60,000 bases of DNA, from contig NW_019091357.1 in NCBI RefSeq assembly GCF_001949145.1, positions 4,168,576 through 4,228,575 of the forward strand, read 5' to 3'. The DNA comes from Acanthaster planci. Lineage: Eukaryota; Echinodermata; Asteroidea; Valvatida; Acanthasteridae. The translations under genes were made by a program, and so were the position numbers. Position 1 is the stretch's first letter, and each line of letters starts with the position of its first letter. The notes under the pieces were generated by a model that was not told the origin of the DNA, did not search any database, and saw only the letters and a list, made by a program, of their open reading frames with translations. Positions 23,932 to 34,774 of the stretch are shown one piece after another.

Positions 23932-26900
23932 AGGGACGAATGGTTCTGAGCCCAGTGGTTCGGCGAGCTTCGCGTCACAGAAGCTCACACGTCCGAAAAA
24001 CATCCAGCATTCAAGGTTCAACGTTCGACCGGTTGTTGGCACGGATATTCCTTGATAAAAAAAATTTGATACGCCACGAAGGGAGAAATCAGATATATTC
24101 ATTGATTAGACGGGTGTACAGACATTCACGTCGGACATTAAGAAGTTGTGCTGTCTAACTCGGTGCCGAGAGACTTTCTTTTTCTTGAGGGTAGACCGAA
24201 ATATGATTATCGAAACATGTCTGCCGGTGAGTGCTTATTCACTACAAAACTCAAACGGGTGAATACATGTTTCTGTATAAACTTCTTCACCAGATGGGTT
24301 AAGCATGACTTTTAAAAATAGGGAGAAAATTCCGACTCAGTCACTCCAGGGACGACATTCGGTCTGGATATTTACTTCAAGAGGGCGGTGTATTCTTAGT
24401 GACCTCCGACCTTTACTGAAAGGCTCAGGCCGCCGGAAATGGCCCGATTTAATCAACTTCAGCTCCATATGACAATTGGCCGTGACGAGTTATTTATCCC
24501 GCCAGCAAAATCATTGACAGCAGCAAGTTAATGATAAAAACAGGGGTGGGTTGCTTTCGGGAAAGCAAACTGCTAACTCTTCCAACCTGCCCCTTGCTCC
24601 TGATAATTGGAGGCATTGTTGAGCAGAGACCTGGCGAATTGAAAGCCGCATGTGGTCGATTGTTCGCCGATGGGCTTTCCAGAGTTTCGTTTCGATTTTC
24701 GGACAATGGAACTCACAGAGTCCCTAGCCAACAAAATGACTAAAACACCTCACCTTGCACATTTTACGACCCCCCTGTGACCACGCGAAATTCGAAATTT
24801 CACCCCATATCATTTCATATGAGTTTTGGCTGAATTTCATCTGTCGTTTCAGCTGGATATACAAACGGCTCCTGTCTTCTGCTCTACGCTGGGTGAGACT
24901 GCGCAGTGTGATTTCTCATTGGCACGCCACTGCAGGGGTCCGGGGACCCGAATGGGTCAGGTCTGAGGCAGGACAAGCATGTAAATCACAGTACCTCGAA
25001 ATCTACAATTTGTTGGAATAACCTTGCCACGGATATTTTGTAGAGCAAAGCCGTTTATCACTACTTTTCAGTTGTGTTAAACAATGAGAAATATAAGCAT
25101 TGTAGTATAAAGGAGTTCGTACAGACAACCGACTACGAGATTCGTGCACAGTCAAAGCCCCTCTATATGTCGACTAGAGCGAAACAATTCTTTTCTGAAC
25201 ACAGTAATTTCAAAACTAAATGCTTTCTTAACGCATCTGGCATAATCTTTACACAAATATTACGCCAGATGAACGGAAAAGACCTGCAACAGGTGGACAG
25301 GGGAACAAATTATGCAGTGTTACACAAGAACTTGAATGGGAGAAACTACGGCATTTCACGGACGCTGAGGGTCAAAATAATCAAATGAACCAAAGTTAAC
25401 CTTAAACAACAAATTTCATAAATTGTCAAATAGCCTGGAAAATGTAAGTACGTTTTGACTTGATTAATTCGCTGCTTGTTAACTCTGATTTTACGACTAC
25501 CTTGTACAAAATGTCGGAAGGGGTACTGTGTTCCTCCGTATAATACATTCTTGTGTGCAGAGAGCAAAGTTCTTTGGTTCTATCTGCTCCTGAGGGGAAT
25601 TAATTTGTGAAGTACGTCCTTTTCAACGTACCGGTAACACTTTTATACGTGATAACAGTGCTCAACTAGAGGAATGGGAGATAGATGAAATAAGACAGAG
25701 GCGTGGCTTAGTTTGTTTGAGGCTAATTTGATGTATATTTTCCAACCAGACTTGTGGTTCAAAAATGGGATGTAGGCGAACTCGTCATTTTATTGCTAGG
25801 TAATTCTGACACCTGCCAATAACCATACACTGTGGCGCCGCCAGACGACTAAGGGCGACAAGTAACGCCAATAATGGCTGCCGACTGCCCGAGAGTTTCC
25901 GTGGTCAGTTATTGACGACATAAAGGTCACTGCAGCCCTCTGCTACGTTGGCTCGCCCTCGCCGCCGTCGTGACTGGTCGCACGAGCGGCACGCGACAGA
26001 ATTTGATTTGAGGCCCGTCTCGAGTGGCGACTGACTCCCTCCGATACTGCAAGTAAGAGAATTCCAAAGGGGTGTAGTGCGCTGTGCATCTATACGAGAT
26101 TTACACACGTCGTCGAGAATCGGTGTCTGACTTAAGTGTTTGTAAAATCGAGTCAGCATATCGCCCCTAACCTTCATCAGTCGGTCTGAACAGGTTGGAG
26201 TCATTTACTTACAAGCAACCAAGTAATCAGGTCGGTATAAAGAGTGCCTATCAATCAAGGAGATTCGATTGATTATTTGAACAGATTTAAGTAAATGCCA
26301 ATGGTGACTGAAGCATCACAACCGGATCTGTCCATGTCACTTTCATGCGTCATATTATTTCTTGGGTAGTCACCAGTCAATAAAACAGATTCAAGTCATT
26401 GATTCAGATTCAAAATAAATTCGAACCCAAGCGAAACTGGACATGCTGAAGGCCTCTTTACACGGTGGGATTGATAAAATGAATCAGCCAATCATAAATA
26501 ATCGATTCAAATGACCTGAATAGAATATCGATTATTAAGTAACACATTCACAGAACCCATGTGATGTGATCGAGGATCCGCGGGGTTCCTTTAGTTCGAA
26601 CTCCCCACATGGGATGCAAGTGTTACGGCGGAGGGCGCTTCCGTTTTCCATTAAACAATGCTCTTTGCTGACTAAAAGAACAAACACTTCAAGAAAACAA
26701 AAAGTTGTCGTTGTCGGTGGAGCTTTTGGACTGTGGCAGTTAAAAGCTTTTAGAAACCCATGAACCGATAGTTGTCATTGCACGCTCGGTGCACTTGCTG
26801 CTCACCGCAACGATGCAAAAGGCATCCCGCACCGTATGAGAAAAAAATAACTTTGTCCCTCTCGCGACTACCATTATAATACCAAGGCCGCAATTGCGCC

Positions 26901-29900
26901 AGCGTAACTAATTCGGTATCGACGGAGGCAGTTGGAGCTTGGGTCGAACTGTGCTGCTATCTTTCGTGGCACGTGCGACCTTGGGAGATCGAAAATGCGC
27001 CGATGCGTTACAAATAGCCTCTTTCGCGGGCCTGACTGCTTCATCGTCTGCCCGTCCGAGTTTTCAACAGGAGTTGGCGACATGGCGGTTTCCTCGGACG
27101 ACTATACGGTTCCGATACAGCAAATAATACCTTGCGGTCTCGTACCGGTAGCTGATTAGAACTCAATCCTCGAGTGAAAAGGCCAATATGTCACAGCTTG
27201 GAAGTACTCGAAGTACTTGAAACTTGTGTAGTATGCGAACAAGCGTCTTCATCAGGACGCCTGTATTTTTTCTCCATGTTTACACACGGCCAGACACCAC
27301 AGAAATGTCTGAACGTATACAAAATACTAAATTATTGTCAAATACAGATACTTTGTCATTCGTCAAGCTGTTTTGTCACTAAAAATAAATTAATCTGCAA
27401 AAAGCAATATGACAATGAAATTGGTAGTACGTAAACAAACCATCTCAATATCGCAGCTGTTCACCGATCGGAAAGGCGTCGCTCCGTTGAACCGAATCTA
27501 CATTCTGTGCTGAGATACCAACATAATAATGAACAGCTTTTTAACGGGAATAAAAACTTGACCTCCTGAAATCTGATCTCGATCATCTCACCGAGATATA
27601 GTTGCAACCCAGCCACTGGCTTGACGAGTTGTAATCATTTTAGATGTACATTAACTTCTCGGGGTATTATAATTTAATAGTCCGCGTTCCTGACTGTAGC
27701 ACATGACCCGCTATTAGAGCAACGTATTTGCATATTAAAAACCTGGTTTCCATATCGACGCAAGAAACACAGGGAGCAACGCAATCAGGACGCAAACGAC
27801 AACGCAGAAAGATGGGAACACGTTAGACGAAGGTGTCGCTGACAACGCAGGCAAACGCAAACCAGCCCGCGAACGATAGGCAAAGTTAAGGCCAGGTTCA
27901 GCTTTGCCGACTGTCTGCGTCGAGTACAGCCGTGGTATCGCCATACAAAAACGCATGCTGGCATGACCGGCGTGCAACGATGTGCCTCTCGCTGAGTTCC
28001 ACAAATTTTGCCCATTTTCTCCTTACATACTGCTTACTTATTACCGTCCACCCTAGTGATCGACTAAATAGATGACCGTCAATGAAATGCATGAAACTGG
28101 AGTAAAAGTTTGGCATCATGAGGCGGAACAGTCAATCTAAAAGCACATTTTCCTCCAAAAAATCACGGCGTTTCGGACGCCATTTTGTTTCAGTTTTGGT
28201 TGGAATGACGTCATGCATTGTCTCTTCCGTTCGTGTCTGCGTCGCCACGTTTTGCAGACAGTCTGTGTTACAACCGATTATGGAAAACAGGCTTTAGAAA
28301 TAAGGACACTGACAACAAAGGATAAAGGCCAGGTTTGCAACTTATGTAAACCCAGTGGTTCACCGTCAGGACTACCGTTACCTCTCCATAAAGTGGCATC
28401 AACAGGTTGTATATCTGAGAAATTGGCCTATGATGGCTGTCCTTCTGGTGTATTTCTGTGTTTCCATACCGTAGGATGTTTTGAAGGAATCAAAGCACAC
28501 GTAACTGTGCAAGTCTTGATGGAGATATCCATAACTGCTTTCATTTTTGGTGGTGGTATTAATTATTCAGTGTGATCTTCAATTGAACAGTTTGAAGTGT
28601 TTAAAATGATTTTGTGTAGTGTGAGAGAAGAAACCTCTAAACTAATCTCTGTGATTTGGATGCTGTTAAACATCTGTGACAAGTTCAGGAATTCCTTTTT
28701 TGGCCATAGACACGGCAACAGCAAAAAATTTTACCTCTCTCGCGCGCCGGTAGCACGGCAATGCGAGGGGCCTCGCGTGCCAAAAATTGGTTGAATACGT
28801 GATGTGGATTCTTGGAATGAGACAATCGAACTGGCAGAGATACGGTTGCATATAGTTTCTTTAACATAATCTCAACTATAGGCCTATATGCCCCATCTCC
28901 ACAGCTCAAGAAAGATTCAGTGGAGGGCCGCAGGCATTTCTTGGACGAGGAAGCCGCAAAAACTCCTGCGAAGCCACGTTCTGGTCACGAGGACACCACG
29001 CAAAATAGAGATGCGCACTTTGCGTCCTTTCTCCACGGTGACGTCACCGGCTCAAGGTGGTTTTCGTTTCGGTGGCGCACAGTCATCAGACAGTAATCCC
29101 AAATAATGAGTCAGTTCACACCAAACGAGGAGTCTCGTGCACTTTCTTGATGGCGTGCGAGATCTGGTTGTTATTCCTCGGATGTTAACGACTGACGGAG
29201 TTTCAGTCTTTCAAGGGTTGGCTGTACAATCGTGAATTCTCGGTTAGGGTATCGTGGTAAACTAATGGGTTATATGGGGGGGAATGGGTCCCGGATTCCT
29301 CTTATAGAAGCAGATGCGCGACTGATGAACTTTTTCACCCAGTGCGTGGTAATCATCTTCACGTGTCCGGATCCTTGATCTACTGTCTGCGATCTTAAAA
29401 CCCATCTGTCAATCACTTCGAAGATCTCTTATTCGAAGCACACAACCTTGACCGAGAACGCATAGTACTCTCGACCTCTGCAGTAAGAAGCAAGGACCAC
29501 GCGTGTTTTGAGCTAAGTACCGTACCAGATCTTCCTTCGAAAGGAAGCCTGATTCCTCCATAAGGAAACCACTGATAGTGTTTTCGTCTTTTTTTCGGAG
29601 AAGGTCCGTGCGAAAAACTCGTCTCGACGACAGTTCGGTTGCGACTGCTTGCCAAAAAAAATATTTACTAACAAACGTGCGATATAGAACGTACTGCCTT
29701 CCATTGAAATTATAATCGCGTGTGACGAAAGACAGGGACGAAATTATATAATACACACAGCGGTAATGTTATTTGGAAGCAGGGAGGTCTCACATCAAAA
29801 TCAAACTGAAGTTTTGCCACCTCACGGGAAACTTGCCGCGGACAGGCCGACCACCCACCAGTCCAAAAAACCCATACGCGGGTGCTGGGGATTTGGCTGC

Positions 29901-32240
29901 GGCGACAGCAGGGTGCAGCGGGTTCGCAACATTTGACACCCGGGGGCCGGGGAAAGATCTGTCTATCACTGGAGAGGGGCGCAAAAAGGGAACTCGAACT
30001 CTTTCGACTACATACATATTGGAATCTTTTAAGGTGTGGAAAAACGGGCGATAATTGCTTTACACACACTTGCACCTCTGTCAGCGCGGGACGTACTGGG
30101 CGGGGAAAATCAAACGGAAATGTGGCTACAGTAGTTTCATTACTGTATAATGTGAAAAGTGTTAACAGCATTGTAGATTTGTTGTTCGAGTGTCATGGGG
30201 AGCTATTATTGTTCTTTGCGGATAAACACCTAGCATGGTGGTCCTACGTCGTGGCGTAACCTATTGCACCGCAAGCTAGCAGCTTTCACATTCACTCATG
30301 ACTGATGCATTGTGTTTACAATAAACACAAATCGAGCAAGTTACAACTTCAACAATACTCTTGAAAAATAAAAAAACAAAAATCTGTCATTTTCTTTCAG
30401 TGGCTGGTTTTCAAATACATTCTTTTGGAGATAGCAAAAATAAAAATGGGATAGCCTCAAACAGTTAAGTGATATTGGATTTCGAACAGTTCAGCTCATT
30501 CAAATCCACTTCACACTTTGTCAAATCCCTGCTCCAGGTACTTGAAATGTTTCAAATTCACAGGAGTTACCCAAAATTAAACTGTATTTAACTCATGACA
30601 ACCCTACATGGGATATACAGTGAAACAGTGTTTCTCGCATACCTTTTCGAAATATACGAAACATTCATATTTTATTGTGTAATCAAATCTCAAAGGACAG
30701 TCGTGACGAACAGTGACCTTTCGATTAGACTGTGCCGAAAGTGGCTAAATTGTAAAATTTTCTGCTTGAAGGATCACTCAATTGTGAGGTTTTTTTCTTT
30801 CTTTTTTAAATAGTGGACTCTTGCAAGTGACGGAAAACCTCGATTGCGTTTTGTGAAACTTTTGTTGAACTTGCGGTCAGGCCTCACGAGGCTTCACGGT
30901 CACACAGCTATGAAAGCTCTGCACATCACCACTGCACCTGCCGTTGAAGTGTGCAGCACCTGTCCAACGGGTCTGCTCGGCCTTGAACACCATCCAATTA
31001 AAAATAACTAATTTATTTTCCACTCAGCATAATCTCACGATAACAGCACTGACTGGAATAAAGAAGACTGATGTGTGGTGCCAGGACCGGTGACATTAAT
31101 TTTTACACGAGTCACTGCTGTGGGAATAGTGATATTATACTGACCTGCAATCAATCTCATTTAGGCCTATCGCTTTTTGATCAATCAAGACGTGCGACGC
31201 ACCTAAAGGCACAATACCTACACGGTACGATTACTGAATTTACGATTTGAACACCCCCTCCTTTCCCCGAATAATCTTATAAATAACCCTAAAGATAAAT
31301 TTTAACCCTTGCTGGATGCGAAGAGGGCAAAAAGTATATGCAGTGTATCTCTCAAAGCTAGATACTCGGTATTGAACTGAGACCACATACGAAACAAGCA
31401 CTGTACCAGTGCGGTACCAATAGTTTTAACCTTTTGCTTCAAATCGTGAGTGCAAGACTGAAGATAACTTTCAAGAATTGGGAGGGTCTGCACGGCGCGC
31501 ACAAGCACATCTAGACATCTCGGGTGAGGGGTCATATCTGAGCAGCTAACAAGATCGAGGTAGAAGTGCTTTAATTAGGCGCGGCCCTCACAGGCTAGGG
31601 CAACGTATGCATTTCAAGACCGGTAAAATTTTCTGTCCTGGAAATCCTGCCATTTGGTAACATAGTAAGTTCATCTTCATTCCTCAGAGGCCTCTGTTGG
31701 TTTTCAAGACAAAAGGCAAATGACACAGAACACAATGCCCTGTCTAGTTTTGGTCTGTCTGTAGTTTTCAGTAGGACTTGAGGCAATTAGATGAAACGCA
31801 CACTGCCTCGACTCCAGCATGAAAATCTCAACCCATCGCTCAAACAGATCCATACCACTGCAGCCATTATGTCTCCCACAACCTTCTGCGGTCAACCATC
31901 TTTGATGTGCATGAAGCCGCGTCCAAATGCGGTATCGAGCTATAGTGTAGCCATGGTGGAAGGACACAGAAGGAGTTTGAACTGTCCGGGCTATAACATC
32001 TGACCAATTACCGCATTCTGTGGTATAACGTTGGTTTCTTACACTTGGTGGCGAACAGCGAAAGCCACGCTGCCACAGCAGACAACCCTGTCGTTTCAGA
32101 TCTAAGGTTCTGGACACGGCTTGACATCAGCGATTCTTAAGATGATCACAGGAATGTATAATATCGGGCCGCGTTCGAATTACTCGGGTACGACAAGAAA
32201 ACAAGCAAGTACATGTACATTGGGGCATTCATGAGGCCGC
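23932..32240. other. non-coding stretch, no gene seen
   Basis: The longest frames are 153 codons (minus, 29710-30171) and 137 codons (minus, 31704-32117); neither is recognisable. A 40-bp exon-like block at 24853-24892 has a good acceptor (CATCTGTCGTTTCAG) and donor (GG followed by GTGAGA), but is too short to judge. A block at 26260-26535 is rich in GATTGATT and GATTCAA words. TAGGCCTA is at 28879 and 31162, and TACATGTA at 32210. Confidence 0.5.
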
Positions 32241-32303
32241 AAGATGGCGGCTTCAACAAGCACGTGCGTTGTTTGCAGCAGTAGTCAAGTACATCGTAAT
32301 TAG
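32241..32303 (+). promoter_or_regulatory. YY1-like motif over a possible start codon
   Basis: AAGATGGCGGC at 32241-32251 is an exact match to the classic YY1 recognition sequence, which in animals often lies just downstream of a transcription start and can overlap a start codon. The ATG at 32244 has A at -3 and G at +4, and opens a 19-codon frame (MAASTSTCVVCSSSQVHRN) ending at 32303. GT dinucleotides near its end could act as donors but none is strong. This would fit a first coding exon; a chance match is at least as likely. Confidence 0.2.
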
Positions 32304-32440
32304 GACACGGCTCACTCGCTCACTCCATCCTCTGAAAATTAAAAGAAAAACCTTGCACCAGCCAATGTCGATTGGATTAAGCAGGTGACAACCACAGGGC
32401 AAGCTCTGACTGAATAGACCTGAAACTGAGTTGCAAATGT

Positions 32441-32450
32441 CCCCCCCCCC
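32441..32450. repeat. C10 mononucleotide tract
   Basis: Ten C followed directly by six T. It belongs with the other C tracts of this window. Confidence 0.9.
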
Positions 32451-32751
32451 TTTTTTCTTTTCATTTTAACTGACATGTATACGTATTATTATAGACGGGG
32501 TTCATCGAGCGGCCAGGGGCGGGTTGGCTTTTGAACGCATTGTTGACGCAAGACGGACTTTCAAAACGAAAGCTGACGACTTCACGTGGTGTCGCAACAC
32601 CCCAAGCAGCAACATTTTAAGCGTTGGCCCTTAAAGAGATCGATACTCTGCTGTTATGATCGACACATAAAAACAATTACACTTATTCTTAACAACGCCT
32701 TAGTTATTTTCCCGGGAGAAAATCCATCTGAATTGAAGCCCATCTTGATGA

Positions 32752-32786
32752 ATTTCAATATGTGTATCAAATACACATATTGAAAT
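32752..32786. repeat. perfect 15-bp hairpin, 5-nt loop
   Basis: ATTTCAATATGTGTA at 32752-32766 and TACACATATTGAAAT at 32772-32786 are exact reverse complements around TCAAA. Complementarity stops at both outer ends. It is too short for a canonical animal microRNA precursor, which needs about 22 bp or more of stem. It may be a tiny foldback or an inversion-duplication scar. Confidence 0.9.
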
Positions 32787-33290
32787 ATTCCCAACGGCAT
32801 AGGACCTGACGTACTATTCACGAAAGGCACAAACACACTCCGAAAGAGTGTTATGCGTGACAAGAGAGCAAAATCGAAAACCGTCATTTCCATTTGTACA
32901 TTTTGCTACCAATCAAACACTGGGCCCTTAATGCTTTATCCCGAAAATGTGAAGTGACATCCCATAAAAACACTCGCCTTGAGAAACCCTTACACAAGAA
33001 AGAAGTTCACTGCTATTTTGGTCTTTCAGCGATCGAATAAGCTCTTCGCACTCTCCATCTGCGAAAGGTTTTAACTTTTTCAAAAAAGAGCGCATGACGA
33101 TTCACCTGCTGATTTGCATATGCAACTGGTATCAGGCGGTAACTAGAATGCTTGCGTCTGAAGCTCTGTAATAGGCCACTGTGGTGGAGGTTTATGAAAA
33201 TGTGTGAAAAGATAAGGACTTCGGTTCGCAGTTGCGAGTGTCCACGGTTTTGAAAGACATAAAGAAACAAAGTGGCCTGCCCACCCTGGG

Positions 33291-33364
33291 AACGAGGTGG
33301 TCGAATGAAGCTGAGACTTCTTAACCAGTAACCCCTGGTCGTGGGTTCGAGTCTCCTCCATTGC
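33291..33364 (+). mobile_element. degenerate tRNA-derived head, SINE-like
   Basis: An A-box-like TGGTCGAATGA at 33298-33308 and a B-box-like GGTTCGAGTCT at 33344-33354 start 46 bp apart, as in RNA polymerase III promoters. The middle part (GAGACTTCTTAACCAG) resembles an anticodon arm, and 12 nt separate it from the T arm, as in type II tRNAs. The acceptor arms pair at only two of seven positions plus one G-T, and the T stem has one mismatch and two wobbles. A functional tRNA is therefore unlikely; a SINE head or tRNA pseudogene fits better. I could not define the SINE body, tail or target duplication downstream. Confidence 0.5.
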
Positions 33365-33682
33365 AAGTAACAGCCTTGTTAAGCACTCAGGAGGCGTAAA
33401 TTTTGGAAATGCTTACAGGAAGTTGGAACGGAAAACACTGCAAAACGAAGCCATTGATGTTCCAGTGAAGGTAGACATTCCCTTTAATCACAGTCCCCTG
33501 GGAGAGGCATCAACCGTAGCCCCGAGTGTTGTTTTCACGCCCCGATTAGCGGCGAATTGCGCGAGAGGGCGACGCAGCTGGGGTCAGAACGGGGCATCGG
33601 GTCACCGACAAAATAGCAACAGGGAGTAAAAAGGGAACCGGATTTGGACTTGAAGGGTGGGATAACGCAGAGGAACAGTTTT

Positions 33683-33707
33683 TTGTTGTTGTTGTTGTTG
33701 TTTGTTT
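33683..33707. repeat. (TTG)n microsatellite
   Basis: Six TTG units are followed by TTTGTTT. The tract merges into TTTCTTTTCAG, so it could form the pyrimidine tract of a splice acceptor at 33714-33715. Confidence 0.9.
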
Positions 33708-33715
33708 CTTTTCAG

Positions 33716-33810
33716 CGAATTCGAACATGTTTCAACATGTCTGTGGTTGATCCAACTGTTAAACGGAGAAAGTACCAGGCAGAACTCAAGCTCCGAATAT
33801 TTACAAGAGG
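33716..33810 (+). other. possible short coding exon, unidentified
   Basis: A 95-bp open block follows TTTGTTTCTTTTCAG and ends at AGAGG followed by GTAGTG. An in-frame ATG at 33737 gives a peptide beginning MSVVDPTVKRRKYQAELK, which is basic and helix-compatible but of no family I know; the frame stops just after the donor. The donor is moderate and the ATG context is good (A at -3). It could be an internal exon or a first coding exon. The minus strand is open over the same bases, which weakens the case. Chance remains the simpler explanation. Confidence 0.15.
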
Positions 33811-34309
33811 GTAGTGATTTCCCGCCGCTTGTCTCCCATAACTCGAATTGATTGCCAGTGGGTAAATAATGTCGATTTGTCAATGTCAGGCTGGCTTGGT
33901 TTGGGATTTTAAAAGCGCCCTGTTAACGAAACGATGCGAATATATAAATATATAAATTACATAATCATTTTGAAGCAATTTCTTGAGGGTGTGAAACAAC
34001 ATAACTTGATCTTCAGTCTTCAGGAAACAAGGACCCAAGTTGTATTTAGAACGAAAACAAATAAGGTAGCATTTAGTATTACATTATATCGATTTGGGAC
34101 GTACAGAGGCCATTTACTCCAAGACGCATTCACTTTTCAAATATCACTTTCACATTTCCCACAAGGCAATACGTGAATATAAAACGTTTCGTTCTATTCT
34201 TAACTCGTATGACACACAACACTTCTCAGGCGCCCCTTTTTCGAGCTCCGCCGGGCACAACGATAGGCGGGTAGACCTCTTCGCTCTACGTGTGCACGCT
34301 CTTCAGATG

Positions 34310-34350
34310 TACATGTACATGTACAGTACATGTACAGTCCAGTACATGTA
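34310..34350. repeat. cluster of four TACATGTA palindromes
   Basis: TACATGTA occurs at 34310, 34316, 34327 and 34343, the first two overlapping. The tract is imperfectly repetitive with GTACAG interruptions, and is near self-complementary, so it can form alternative hairpins. Confidence 0.9.
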
Positions 34351-34754
34351 CACGTACAGTGGCAATACCTTTGAGGGTTCACACAGCACAACCTGTGAGT
34401 TGTTACAAGCAGTGCATGTAGACCTATGCATGTAAATGTATACACTCAAAAATGCAAAAGGCATAAAAATGACAAGGGCCCTTTTAACTTGACAAACCTT
34501 TTAGATCATAACACGAAAACGCCACTCGGTAATGCATCAAGTCCGGAAGTTGCAATAAAACACGGGCGATATATAAACCATTGAAAATCAAGCGAATGAA
34601 GCCAGAAGTCCTCTTATGGGTCAATCCAAATGCCACGTGCGTAGGAGTGGTGGTAAACTTCACTCAAGTCTGAAGTCACAGTCGATGAAGGAATCCGGCG
34701 TTCGGCACGGTTTGTTGGAGTCGCGAAAACGACTGGGTGGTAGCCAAATGTGTG

Positions 34755-34774
34755 TACATGTAATTGTACATGTA
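34755..34774. repeat. TACATGTA pair around a 4-bp centre
   Basis: TACATGTA at 34755-34762 and 34767-34774 are separated by ATTG. Because each is a palindrome the whole 20-bp block is nearly palindromic. It lies about 400 bp from the larger TACATGTA cluster. Confidence 0.9.

Larger units (their letters stand above)
32304..33290. other. non-coding stretch
   Basis: No gene seen. It holds a C10 tract at 32441-32450, the perfect hairpin at 32752-32786 and a 12-bp palindrome TTGCATATGCAA near 33113 that overlaps an octamer-like ATTTGCAT. Confidence 0.55.

Noticed and set aside
28213-28575. 120-codon plus frame whose end (VGCFEGIKAH then a hydrophobic run) faintly recalls the last loop and fourth membrane segment of tetraspanins.
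   Set aside because: The CCG motif and the other loop cysteines are missing and the membrane segment lacks the usual residues; the likeness rests on four residues.
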